Notes: generated by a model from the letters alone, not told the origin. A stretch of 19,977 bases of DNA from Hadesarchaea archaeon (GCA_029880065.1 JAOUPD010000009.1:1-19977), one strand, 5' to 3'. Positions 1-7,028 are shown, counted from the first letter of the stretch. A program made the numbers and translations.

Positions 1-339
1 AGATGGCCAAAACCCTAGTCCTACTCCTAGAATATAACGTCCGTTAGACATGATGTCATAAGTTGCAGTGGTATCAGCGACGTGTATAGGATGGAGAAGG
101 GGCACTTCCATTACATTAGGACCAAATCTTACATGCTCCGTTACGGTGGCAATAGCGCCCATGTAAGGTAATGAATGTAGCCTTCTCGAATCAAATCTCG
201 CAAAGAATTCCGGAATACCCAGATAGTAAAGATCGGAATCGTCAGCCCTTTTAGCTATCTCCATATACTCTTTAAAAACTTCATAGTTCACTTTTTCGGC
301 TTTTACGCGAACGTTATAACCTAGCTTTTTTTCTGGCAT
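1..339 (-). CDS. LLM-1: luciferase-like (probably F420-dependent) oxidoreductase, N-terminal part
   Basis: Only the first 113 codons are present; the gene runs off the left edge. The start is the ATG at 339-337 (MPEKKLGYNVRVKAEKVNYE), which sits about 25 bases after a TATA-like element, so the mRNA is probably leaderless. The visible part is the first half of a luciferase-like TIM barrel, ending in the family's glycine-rich GVGLGFWPS stretch. Members use F420H2 or FMNH2; the resemblance here is to the F420-type group related to methylene-tetrahydromethanopterin reductase, but the cofactor cannot be proven from sequence. Aligned without gaps to 4920-5258, it differs at about 29 of 339 bases by hand count (91% identity), so it is a recent duplicate of LLM-2. 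The substrate is unknown. Confidence 0.9.
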   Translation of the reverse strand, partial: MPEKKLGYNVRVKAEKVNYEVFKEYMEIAKRADDSDLYYLGIPEFFARFDSRRLHSLPYMGAIATVTEHVRFGPNVMEVPLLHPIHVADTTATYDIMSNGRYILGVGLGFWPS

Positions 340-359
340 CAAATCTATTTGGAAAAAGC

Positions 360-375
360 TATTTAAAAAGTTTTC
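360..375 (-). promoter_or_regulatory. Archaeal TATA/BRE promoter of LLM-1
   Basis: On the minus strand the sequence reads GAAAACTT followed by TTTAAATA, a BRE-like purine-rich stretch and a TATA box. The box centre lies about 25 bases before the ATG at 339, which places the transcription start at or beside the start codon. The same element precedes LLM-2 and the LLM remnant at 8383. Confidence 0.7.
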
Positions 376-489
376 TATTTATATTAGTTTTTTATAATAA
401 ATTAATTAATAATTTTAATCTAAATTTTGTAAAAAATCTCCCCTACACAAAAATTATGTTATTCGAAAACAGCGGGGGAAGCGGGGTGT
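376..489. other. AT-rich spacer between HAD-A and LLM-1
   Basis: This stretch between the HAD-A stop and the LLM-1 promoter is very AT-rich. It has a G/C-rich patch (about 437-486) with C-run and G-run segments about 30 bases apart. I see no gene and no convincing terminator hairpin in it. Confidence 0.5.
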
Positions 490-1272
490 CTATAAAATCT
501 TTTTCAATTCCTTTAGGTCTGATATCACGTAGTCAGCGGCATTTGATACTCTTCTTTTCACAATCCCCGTAAATTGAATAGTCTTGAATCCATTTTCCTT
601 TGCTGTATCCACATCCTCTACCGGGCGATCACCGATTATCAACACTTGAGAGGGCTTAATCCCGATGTCAAGCAAATCTCGCGCTAATTTTTTGTAAATC
701 GTGCCATCAATTTTGTTCATCCCTTTATAGCTCAGATCCATATCTCCATTTTTTTTAATTCTTCCGTAGTTGGTTATTATTTCAGAGAAATAAGGCGTTA
801 AGTCATAAAGACTTAGAAAATATGAGATAATCTTTAGCGTTTCTTCGCTTCCCACATCTGAAACTATATTGACGCTTATCCCCTTATCTTTTAAATATGT
901 AACACATTCCTTCAGTCCATCAGCGGGTTTAAAAAACCTTAACCTTCTCTCACGATAAAGCTCGATAGCGTCTTGATCGTTACCGAGAATATAAGAAAAA
1001 AATTTATGTATAGCTGTCTCTTGAAGACGTTTAAATCGGAAAGTTCTTTTCCAAAGCTCTATTTCGTGCTCTATCCCATCCATCAATCGCTCATCATATT
1101 CAAGTTCTGCTAGTAATTCATCTAAACGCGCTACCTTCTCATTGACGACCTCCGGTTTTCCCAGTTCAGTATAAATTTCATTTATCACCTCTACCGTATA
1201 CGGGTAACCTTTGCGCGGATCTTGCATTGTTCCTCCGAAATCAAACCCGCACCAGAGAATTGAGATATTCAT
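490..1272 (-). CDS. HAD-A: HAD superfamily protein, paralogue 1 of 3
   Basis: A 260-residue haloacid-dehalogenase-superfamily protein. Motif I is CGFDFGGT (nucleophile Asp10), motif II is IVSDVGSE, a lysine-containing YGRIKK stretch fits motif III, and GDRPVEDVDTAKENGF fits motif IV. A helical cap lies at about residues 25-110. The second motif I aspartate, the usual acid/base, is a glycine, so classical phosphatase activity is uncertain. The start is the ATG at 1272, which aligns with the starts of both paralogues. An upstream in-frame start at 1422 would run antisense-free into the preceding gene's 3' end and is rejected. It is the last gene of the LLM-2/LLM-3/swivel unit, 68 bases after the swivel gene. 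It is about 79% identical to HAD-C by hand count. The substrate is unknown. Confidence 0.88.
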   Translation of the reverse strand: MNISILWCGFDFGGTMQDPRKGYPYTVEVINEIYTELGKPEVVNEKVARLDELLAELEYDERLMDGIEHEIELWKRTFRFKRLQETAIHKFFSYILGNDQDAIELYRERRLRFFKPADGLKECVTYLKDKGISVNIVSDVGSEETLKIISYFLSLYDLTPYFSEIITNYGRIKKNGDMDLSYKGMNKIDGTIYKKLARDLLDIGIKPSQVLIIGDRPVEDVDTAKENGFKTIQFTGIVKRRVSNAADYVISDLKELKKIL

Positions 1273-1299
1273 TTGGTTCCCCCAAGTTCGAGAAAACTT
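1271..1299 (-). pseudogene. 3'-end fragment of a Tm-1-like gene before HAD-A
   Basis: The 29 bases before and across the HAD-A start match the last codons of the Tm-1-like gene at 7027-7055 (tail encoding LELGGTK, then the ATGA overlap), apart from one missing base. In that gene the sequence is coding; here it is only a leader after the swivel gene. HAD-A therefore came from a Tm-1/HAD pair and kept a scrap of the Tm-1 tail, which now supplies a G-rich ribosome-binding context (GGGGGAACCAAATG). Confidence 0.7.
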
Positions 1300-1340
1300 T
1301 TGTAAGGGCATACAGATGCTAGTGTGAAGCCTTTTTAATT

Positions 1341-3182
1341 TTACTTTAAAAGGGTCACGATGCCGGTATCGCCGTCGACCTTGATTCGGCCCCCGTTTTT
1401 GATGATGGATGTTCCAATCCAAGTACCAAGAACTGCAGGTATCTTATACTCCCTGGAAACTATCCCCGCATGACTCATCGCTCCACCTTCATTCGTAACG
1501 ATTCCTTTGATTATCGTAAAGGCAGGGGTCCAAGCAGGCGTCGTGTGGGAACAAACCAAAATCTCCCCCGGGCGTATTTTGCTAATATCTTTGCTTGCCT
1601 TAATGACACGCGCAGGCCCTTCAACCACACCAGCCGAAGCGGGGATGCCCTTTAATTCTTTTACTTCCTCAAGTTTGGGAAGCTTCCGAAACATGTTCAC
1701 AACATCCGTAGTTAATCCTCCATGCACAACGATGAATGGTTCTGTAACTTCCTCTTTCCACGGCCCCATGAAAAGAGGGTATTTCCATTTTTCGAGCTTT
1801 TCATAAATCTTTTTGCGCCACTCTATCTCATTAATCCAGTAAAGGCTCGGGGGATCGCCAGTTCCCCACCAGCAGGCTAGGTCTTCCAAGGCCGATTTTA
1901 TTTCGCCAAATTTGAGGTAAAATATATCATCTGGCTCTTTAATCACCCCATGCTTTGCGAGTATCTCCGCAAACTTTCTGATGTTCCTTCGGAAAAGCGC
2001 ATAGTTAAAATGCTTGATGTATACGACTTGCTCTTCTACAAAAATGTAAAATGTGGTTGCAAGGTTATAGAGCTCTTTGAACCTTGCCTTTTCGGCATCG
2101 GTTTTGAGCATGTTGTAATATTTCTTAGATAGTTGCTCCTTTTCTTTTAGCAACGTTTTTACATCCCTCTCTATCTTTTCTCCTTTTTCGATCTTTTCGA
2201 TGTAATTCTTTAGGAAACCGAGGATGATATTAGGATTCTCTATCCAACATTCCTCATCGCTTTGTGCGAATATCCCCTGGGTCACCATCATGTTGAACCA
2301 CGGGAAAGAACTCTTCTCGAACTCTTGGCACCATTTCATGCCTTCCCCAGTCTCCTCGAATTCCGATCGCATCTTCTCGAAGTTGGTGGCCTTTTTGATG
2401 TCGGAAGCCAACCCGAGTTTGACGGCCAAGTGCGCTAAACGCTTCACCTCTTCGTCGGGACGGAAAGCTTCCAGCTCAGCACCCGTGAGCATTTTTGCTA
2501 TAGTCCGGTCTTCAATACCGGGGAAGGCCTTCTTACAAAAATCGGTGAAAGCCAAATCGGTAGCGTAAGCCGCGCCTACAAATTGATATTGATAACCATC
2601 CTGCATCGTGAGGTATAGATGAAGGACTCTATCGTAAATTTCTACAAGCTTTCGAGCACTAGTGATTCCCCTTACCTCCTTGAAAAACTCCAAATCTTCG
2701 AGTTCGGGCAAATCGCGGATTTGTTCACTGAGGGATTCTTGTTCTTTAAGCATCTTCATAATATCCCGCTTCCACTTGGGATATATTTTCTTCCAGTTCC
2801 ACCAGCAATAAATCATCCTTTGTAAGAATAGTTTAGTTCTTTGCTCTATCAATTTGGGATCGGTATAAGGTGGGGTTTCACTGTTATACATAATACCGTT
2901 TACGATATAATAATAAAGACCCCTGCTTGGTGGAACAACAAATACCCTGTGCTGGTAAGCCGGCAGACCTCTAAAAGCAGGGGTAACCGTGGCGCAAGCG
3001 TCGAACGGTTTAAGCGCTCTTGGCCAATGCATATGTTCGTTCAGCCAATTTAACTTCTCAAAATATTTCCTTTTCTCTTTCGGTAATATCGTCACTTCCG
3101 GATACATCCTCTCCCATCCTTCGGTACCCGGAATAGAAACCTCGTAAGGATTTGGAAACTCTGTAGCTTTTTTCCTCGGCGT
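1341..3182 (-). CDS. PEP-synthase-like phosphohistidine (swivel) protein without an ATP-grasp domain
   Basis: The C-terminal ~100 residues are a PEP-utilising-enzyme mobile domain: GIPASAGVVEGPARV, the hinge CSHTTPAWTPAF, then GGAMSHAGIVSREYKIPAVLG with the phospho-accepting His (residue 571 counted from 3182). The N-terminal ~480 residues are a largely helical region of the kind seen in phenylphosphate-synthase-alpha-like and other split dikinase proteins; no ATP-grasp (PPDK N-terminal) domain is present. The first ATG is at 3107 (588 residues). The reading frame continues upstream with conserved-looking EFPNPYEVSIPGTEGWER to an ACG at 3182, which has GAGGTGA six bases before it. I take 3182 as the ancestral start, giving 613 residues. 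It probably carries phosphate from an ATP-grasp partner to a small acceptor. It is third in the LLM-2 operon, 26 bases after LLM-3. Confidence 0.85.
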   Translation of the reverse strand, partial: TPRKKATEFPNPYEVSIPGTEGWERMYPEVTILPKEKRKYFEKLNWLNEHMHWPRALKPFDACATVTPAFRGLPAYQHRVFVVPPSRGLYYYIVNGIMYNSETPPYTDPKLIEQRTKLFLQRMIYCWWNWKKIYPKWKRDIMKMLKEQESLSEQIRDLPELEDLEFFKEVRGITSARKLVEIYDRVLHLYLTMQDGYQYQFVGAAYATDLAFTDFCKKAFPGIEDRTIAKMLTGAELEAFRPDEEVKRLAHLAVKLGLASDIKKATNFEKMRSEFEETGEGMKWCQEFEKSSFPWFNMMVTQGIFAQSDEECWIENPNIILGFLKNYIEKIEKGEKIERDVKTLLKEKEQLSKKYYNMLKTDAEKARFKELYNLATTFYIFVEEQVVYIKHFNYALFRRNIRKFAEILAKHGVIKEPDDIFYLKFGEIKSALEDLACWWGTGDPPSLYWINEIEWRKKIYEKLEKWKYPLFMGPWKEEVTEPFIVVHGGLTTDVVNMFRKLPKLEEVKELKGIPASAGVVEGPARVIKASKDISKIRPGEILVCSHTTPAWTPAFTIIKGIVTNEGGAMSHAGIVSREYKIPAVLGTWIGTSIIKNGGRIKVDGDTGIVTLLK

Positions 3183-3188
3183 TTGATT

Positions 3189-3195
3189 TCACCTC
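3189..3195 (-). promoter_or_regulatory. Ribosome binding site that decides the swivel-protein start
   Basis: GAGGTGA on the minus strand is followed by a six-base spacer (AATCAA) and then ACG. At the preceding junction, LLM-2 to LLM-3, the layout is GGTGA, six bases (GAACAA), ATG. The two junctions are clearly related, so the ACG sits where an ATG is expected. Confidence 0.65.
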
Positions 3196-3208
3196 TTAAA
3201 TTTTAAAT

Positions 3209-4210
3209 TTATAAACTCGGGATCACTTCCTTCTCTACCCTTTCCCACTGAGATTTTGAATCAGTACTCAGAGGATAAAACGTTACCAAGTATGCTCCAG
3301 TCTTGTAAAGCTCTTCGATTTTCTCGATCACTGTTTCAGCTTTCCCAATGGCCGCGTATCTCATTTTCATTTCAAACGCGCCTCCTCCTTGACTCCGTGC
3401 CTTCCTGACGTCTACCCAGAAGTGTCGCACCTCTTCCACGGCTTTTTCTTCATTAGGGTTGATATTCAAATTGATTCTTACATTATATCCGACTTCCTTT
3501 GGTCCTTTGGGTTCCCGTCTAAGCACGAGTTCCTTGCCAAATTTCTTGCAGTATTCCTTCAATTTCTCTATTCGCTCCTCGAGACTCCACTTTTCTTCTG
3601 GTATCCCGCAATCTGCGCCATACCAATTGTATGCCGCCCACTCGTTGCCATATTGCGCTGTTCTCCTTAGGGCGGCATCGGAGTTCCCTCCGACCCATAT
3701 CGGTGGATGAGGTTTCTGGATGGCGGGGGGGCTGCAAACGTTTCTGAGTGTAAAGAATTTTCCTCTATAATCATAAATTGCAGGCTCTGTCCACAACTTC
3801 TTTATTATGTCAAGAGATTCATCGGTTCTTCTCCCTCGTTCTTTGAATGGTATTCCAAAATTTTCAAATTCAGAGGGAACCCATCCCGTCCCCACCCCTA
3901 GGATGAAACGTCCTTCGGATATGATGTCTAAGCTTGAACCGATATCAGCGATATGCTTGGGATGAAGAAGGGGCACCTGCAAAACATCAGGACCAATCTT
4001 AACATGCTCGGTTATAGCGGCAACAGCAGCCATGTAAGGCACTACATGGATCCTGCTTGGATCAAATCTCCCAAAGAATTCCGGAAAAGCCAGATAGTAA
4101 AGACCAGCATCGTCAGCTCTTTTAGCTAGTTCTAGATATTCTTTTTTGACTTCAACGTTTACTTTTTCGGCTTTTATGCGAATATTGTAACCTAGCTTTT
4201 TTTCTGCCAT
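3209..4210 (-). CDS. LLM-3: luciferase-like (probably F420-dependent) oxidoreductase
   Basis: A full-length 333-residue luciferase-like monooxygenase-fold protein. It opens with MAEKKLGYNIRIKAEKV and has the family signatures LGVGTGWVPSEFENFGIPF (about residues 104-122) and HPPIWVGGNSDAALRRTA, a cofactor phosphate-binding region in this family. Length and motifs fit F420-dependent oxidoreductases related to methylene-tetrahydromethanopterin reductase; FMN use is not excluded. The start at 4210 is supported by GGTGA six bases upstream. It follows LLM-2 by 25 bases and precedes the swivel gene, so the three are probably co-transcribed. It resembles LLM-2 throughout but is clearly more diverged than LLM-1 is from LLM-2. 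LLM-2 and LLM-3 could form a heteromer or act on different substrates. Confidence 0.93.
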   Translation of the reverse strand: MAEKKLGYNIRIKAEKVNVEVKKEYLELAKRADDAGLYYLAFPEFFGRFDPSRIHVVPYMAAVAAITEHVKIGPDVLQVPLLHPKHIADIGSSLDIISEGRFILGVGTGWVPSEFENFGIPFKERGRRTDESLDIIKKLWTEPAIYDYRGKFFTLRNVCSPPAIQKPHPPIWVGGNSDAALRRTAQYGNEWAAYNWYGADCGIPEEKWSLEERIEKLKEYCKKFGKELVLRREPKGPKEVGYNVRINLNINPNEEKAVEEVRHFWVDVRKARSQGGGAFEMKMRYAAIGKAETVIEKIEELYKTGAYLVTFYPLSTDSKSQWERVEKEVIPSL

Positions 4211-4235
4211 TTGTTCTCACCGTTTGAAATTTTAT

Positions 4236-5258
4236 TTATAAACTCGGAAGCACTTCCTTCTCTATTCTATCCCACTGGGACTTCGAATCTGTACCCATAG
4301 GATAAATCACTACACAGTAGGCTCCGGTCTTGTAAACTTCTTCAAGCTTCTCGATTACATCCTCTGCATTTCCAACGGCTGCTTGTTTCAATTTCATATC
4401 GAATGAACCGGCTCCTTGAGTACGTCCCTGTCTAACATCCAGCCAGAAGTGTCGCGCCTCTTCTATGGCTTTTTCCCTGTCTGGATTGATGTTAACGTTC
4501 ATCCCCGACATATTAAATCCAACTTCTTTCGGTCCCTTGGGTGCTCGTCCAAGCACAAGCTCCCTTCCAAATTTCTTGCAGTATTCTTTCAATTTCTCTA
4601 AGCCCGCTTTCCAAGTAAATGGTTCTTTTACCCCTACCACGTTTGGAGTTTCCTCTGACAACCCCGGGAACCACCAGGATGGTGCCCACTCATTGCAATA
4701 TTGCGCTGTCCTCCTGAGGGCGGCATTGGAACACCCCCCGACCCATATTGGGGGATGGGGTTTCTGAATACATGGGGGACTACAAACATTTTTGAGTGTG
4801 AAGAATTTTCCCCTATAATCATAGATTGCAGGTTCTGTCCACAACTTCTTCATTATATCAAGGGCTTCATCAAGTCTCTTCCCTCGTTCTTTCCAAGGGA
4901 TGCCAAAATTTTCATATTCAGATGGCCAAAACCCTAGTCCTACCCCTAGGATATAACGTCCGTTAGACATGATGTCCAAAGTTGCAGTAGTATCGGCTAC
5001 ATGTATAGGATGGAGAAGGGGCACTTCCATTACATTAGGACCAAATTTTACATGCTCCGTTTGAGTGGCAATGGCGGCCATGTAAGGTATTGAATGGAGC
5101 CTTCTTGAATCAAATCTCGCGAAGAATTCCGGAATACCCAGATAGTAAAGATCGGAATTGTCAGCTCTTTTAGCTATCTCCATGTACTCTTTAAAAACTT
5201 CATAATTTACCTTTTCGGCTTTTACTCGAATATTGTAACCTAGCTTTTTTTCTGACAT
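4236..5258 (-). CDS. LLM-2: luciferase-like (probably F420-dependent) oxidoreductase
   Basis: A 340-residue luciferase-like TIM-barrel protein with LGVGLGFWPSEYENFGIPW and HPPIWVGGCSNAALRRTA signatures. It carries more cysteines than LLM-3 around the cofactor region (PPCIQK, GGCSNA, QYCNEW). The start at 5258 (MSEKKLGYNIRVKAEKV) aligns with all paralogues and lies about 26 bases after a TATA box, implying a leaderless mRNA. A longer frame to 5330 would begin upstream of the TATA box and is rejected. It is the first gene of the leftward unit LLM-2, LLM-3, swivel protein, HAD-A. A degenerate tandem repeat lies just upstream of its promoter. Substrate and cofactor are unproven. Confidence 0.93.
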   Translation of the reverse strand: MSEKKLGYNIRVKAEKVNYEVFKEYMEIAKRADNSDLYYLGIPEFFARFDSRRLHSIPYMAAIATQTEHVKFGPNVMEVPLLHPIHVADTTATLDIMSNGRYILGVGLGFWPSEYENFGIPWKERGKRLDEALDIMKKLWTEPAIYDYRGKFFTLKNVCSPPCIQKPHPPIWVGGCSNAALRRTAQYCNEWAPSWWFPGLSEETPNVVGVKEPFTWKAGLEKLKEYCKKFGRELVLGRAPKGPKEVGFNMSGMNVNINPDREKAIEEARHFWLDVRQGRTQGAGSFDMKLKQAAVGNAEDVIEKLEEVYKTGAYCVVIYPMGTDSKSQWDRIEKEVLPSL

Positions 5259-5280
5259 CAGTTTGGGTAGGAAAAGAGAA

Positions 5281-5294
5281 TATTTAAAGTTTTC
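5281..5294 (-). promoter_or_regulatory. Archaeal TATA/BRE promoter of the LLM-2 operon
   Basis: The minus strand reads GAAAAC, then TTTAAATA, about 26 bases before the ATG at 5258. It matches the LLM-1 promoter and the orphan promoter before the LLM remnant, including the BRE part. Predicted initiation falls at the start codon. Confidence 0.72.
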
Positions 5295-5312
5295 CTTTTT
5301 ATGGATTTTGCG

Positions 5313-5405
5313 CATAAATTCTGCACACAAACTCTGCTAGCTTACACACAAACTCGGGCAGCTACGCATAAATTCAGGGAGCTTGCACATAAATTCGGGA
5401 CGAAC
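5313..5405. repeat. Degenerate 21-22 bp tandem repeat, about 4.5 units
   Basis: Units begin at about 5313 (partial), 5324, 5345, 5367 and 5388, on the pattern CAYAMAYTC, then CTG or GGG, then an AGCT-containing part. Example: CACACAAACTCGGGCAGCTA at 5345. The spacing of 21-22 bases is two helical turns. The array lies directly upstream of the LLM-2 promoter, so it may hold regulator binding sites on one face of the DNA. There are no spacers, so it is not CRISPR. Confidence 0.7.
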
Positions 5406-5417
5406 TTTAAACAAATT

Positions 5418-5438
5418 TAATAAGCGCAAAGCTTGTTA
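5418..5438 (-). terminator. Possible hairpin terminator after HAD-B
   Basis: TAATAAGC (5418-5425) and GCTTGTTA (5431-5438) can pair over eight positions, with one G-T wobble, around a five-base loop. It begins six bases after the HAD-B stop and is followed on the transcript by a moderately U-rich AATTTGTTT. Archaeal terminators rely more on U-tracts than hairpins, so this is tentative. Confidence 0.4.
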
Positions 5439-5443
5439 TTCAT

Positions 5444-6226
5444 CTATAAGATCTTTTTCAATTCCCTTAGGTCTGATATCACGTAGTCAGCAACTTTGGA
5501 TACTCTTCTTTTCATAATTCCCATAAATTGAATGGCCTTGAACCCATTTTCCTTTGCTTTTTCCACATCCTCTACCGGGCGATCACCTATTATCAGCGCC
5601 TGAGAAGGATTAATCCCAATATCAAGCAATTCTCGCGCTAATTTTTTGTAAATCGTGCCGTCAATTTTTTCCATTCCCTTATAGCTCAAATCTATATTTC
5701 CATCGTTTTTAATTCTTCCATAGTTGGTTATTATCTCAGAGAAATAAGGCGTTAAGTCAAAGATACTTAAAATATTTGAGATGGTTTTTATCGTTCCTTC
5801 GCTCCCCACGTCTGAGACTATATTGACGCTTACCCCATTGTCTTTTAAGTATGCAAGACATTCCTTAAGTCCATCAGCAATTTTTAAAAACCTAAAACTT
5901 TTCCCACGAAAAAGCTCGATAGCGTCCCGATCGTTGTCGAGGATATAAGAAAGAAATTTCTGCATATCTGTCTCTCGAAGACGTTTAAGGCGGTAATATC
6001 TTTTCCAAAGCTCTATATCATCCACTATCCCATCCATCAATCGCTCATCGTATTCGTATTTTGTTAGTAATTCATCGAAACGCGCTACCTTCTCATTGAT
6101 GACTTCCGGTTTTCCCAGTTCAGTATAAATTTCATTTATCACCTCTATCCAACTCTGATAATTTTTGCGCGGATCTATTATTGTTCCCCCGAAATCAAAC
6201 CCGCACCAACGAATTGAGATATTCAT
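5444..6226 (-). CDS. HAD-B: HAD superfamily protein, paralogue 2 of 3
   Basis: A 260-residue HAD protein with CGFDFGGT (motif I, Asp10, with Gly instead of Asp at +2), IVSDVGSEGT (motif II), GRIKNDG around the motif III lysine, and IIGDRPVEDVEKAKENGF (motif IV). It aligns without gaps to HAD-A and HAD-C. The start ATG at 6226 follows GGGAACCAA, the same leader as in its paralogues, 19 bases after the HAD-C stop. It is the third and last gene of the Tm-1/HAD-C/HAD-B unit. Cap residues differ from the other copies (for example ADGLKECLAYLKDNGVSV), which may mean a different substrate, or just drift after duplication. Confidence 0.9.
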   Translation of the reverse strand: MNISIRWCGFDFGGTIIDPRKNYQSWIEVINEIYTELGKPEVINEKVARFDELLTKYEYDERLMDGIVDDIELWKRYYRLKRLRETDMQKFLSYILDNDRDAIELFRGKSFRFLKIADGLKECLAYLKDNGVSVNIVSDVGSEGTIKTISNILSIFDLTPYFSEIITNYGRIKNDGNIDLSYKGMEKIDGTIYKKLARELLDIGINPSQALIIGDRPVEDVEKAKENGFKAIQFMGIMKRRVSKVADYVISDLRELKKIL

Positions 6227-6245
6227 TTGGTTCCCTACTTATCAC

Positions 6246-7028
6246 TCATAAAATCTTTTTCAATCCCCTTAGGTCAGATATCACGTAGTCTGCGGCATTT
6301 GATACTCTTCTTTTCATAATTCCCGTAAATTGAACAGCCCTGAATCCATTTTCCCTTGCTTTATCCACATCCTCTACAGGACGATCACCGATTATCAACG
6401 CTTGAGAGGGATGAATCCCGATATCAAGCAAATCTTGCGCTAATTTCTTGTAAATCGCGCCATCGGTTTTATTCATCCCCTTGTAGCTCAGATCCATATT
6501 TCCATTTTTTTTAATTCTGCCGTAGTTGGTTATTATCTCAGAGAAATAAGGCGTTAAGCCAAATAGACTTAAAAAATGTGGATAACTCTTTAACATTTCT
6601 TCGCTCCCCACGTCTGAAACTATATTGACGCTTATCCTCTTGTTTTTTAAATATGTGAGGCATTCCTTCAGTCCATCCGCAGGTTTTAAAAACCCAAAAT
6701 TTCTTTCACGAAAAAGCTCGATAGCGTCTTGATAGTTGTCGAGAATATAAGAAAAAAATTTCTGCATGCCTGTCTCTTGAAGACGTTTAAGGCGGTAATG
6801 TCTTTTCCAAAACTCTATTTCGTGCTCTATCCCATCCATCAATCGCTCATCGTATTCATATTCTGCTATTAATTCATCGAAACGCGCTACCTTCTCATTG
6901 ATGACTTCCGGATTTCCCAGTTCAGTATAAATTTCATTTATCAACTCTACCCAACCCTGATAATTTTTGGTTGGATTCATTACTGTCCCCCCCATGTCAA
7001 ACCCGCACCAACAAATTGAAATATTCAT
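6246..7028 (-). CDS. HAD-C: HAD superfamily protein, paralogue 3 of 3, coupled to a Tm-1-like gene
   Basis: A 260-residue HAD protein: CGFDMGGT (motif I, Asp10, Gly at +2), IVSDVGSEEM (motif II), GRIKKNG (motif III region) and IIGDRPVEDVDKARENGF (motif IV). Its ATG overlaps the stop of the upstream Tm-1-like gene by four bases (ATGA), a classic translational-coupling arrangement that suggests matched amounts or a physical complex. Because this junction is intact and scraps of it precede HAD-A, HAD-C may be closest to the ancestral arrangement. The +2 glycine makes a standard phosphatase mechanism uncertain; such DxGGT motifs are nevertheless found in other HAD families. Confidence 0.9.
   Translation of the reverse strand: MNISICWCGFDMGGTVMNPTKNYQGWVELINEIYTELGNPEVINEKVARFDELIAEYEYDERLMDGIEHEIEFWKRHYRLKRLQETGMQKFFSYILDNYQDAIELFRERNFGFLKPADGLKECLTYLKNKRISVNIVSDVGSEEMLKSYPHFLSLFGLTPYFSEIITNYGRIKKNGNMDLSYKGMNKTDGAIYKKLAQDLLDIGIHPSQALIIGDRPVEDVDKARENGFRAVQFTGIMKRRVSNAADYVISDLRGLKKIL

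Noticed and set aside
437..486. Terminator hairpin formed by the C-rich and G-rich patches after HAD-A
   Set aside because: The arms are short and about 30 bases apart, with no U-tract following.
1273..1422. Longer N-terminus for HAD-A reaching into the swivel gene
   Set aside because: Both paralogues start at the equivalent of 1272; the extra residues come from the swivel gene's 3' end and the Tm-1 scrap in another frame.
2224..2568. 114-codon plus-strand frame opposite the swivel gene
   Set aside because: It is a shadow of a well-supported coding region, with no recognisable motif or promoter.
5259..5330. Longer N-terminus for LLM-2 (MCAEFMRKIHKK)
   Set aside because: It would run through the TATA box and part of the tandem repeat, and has no counterpart in the other LLM proteins.
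5313..5405. CRISPR array
   Set aside because: Units are directly adjacent and degenerate, with no unique spacers and no cas genes.
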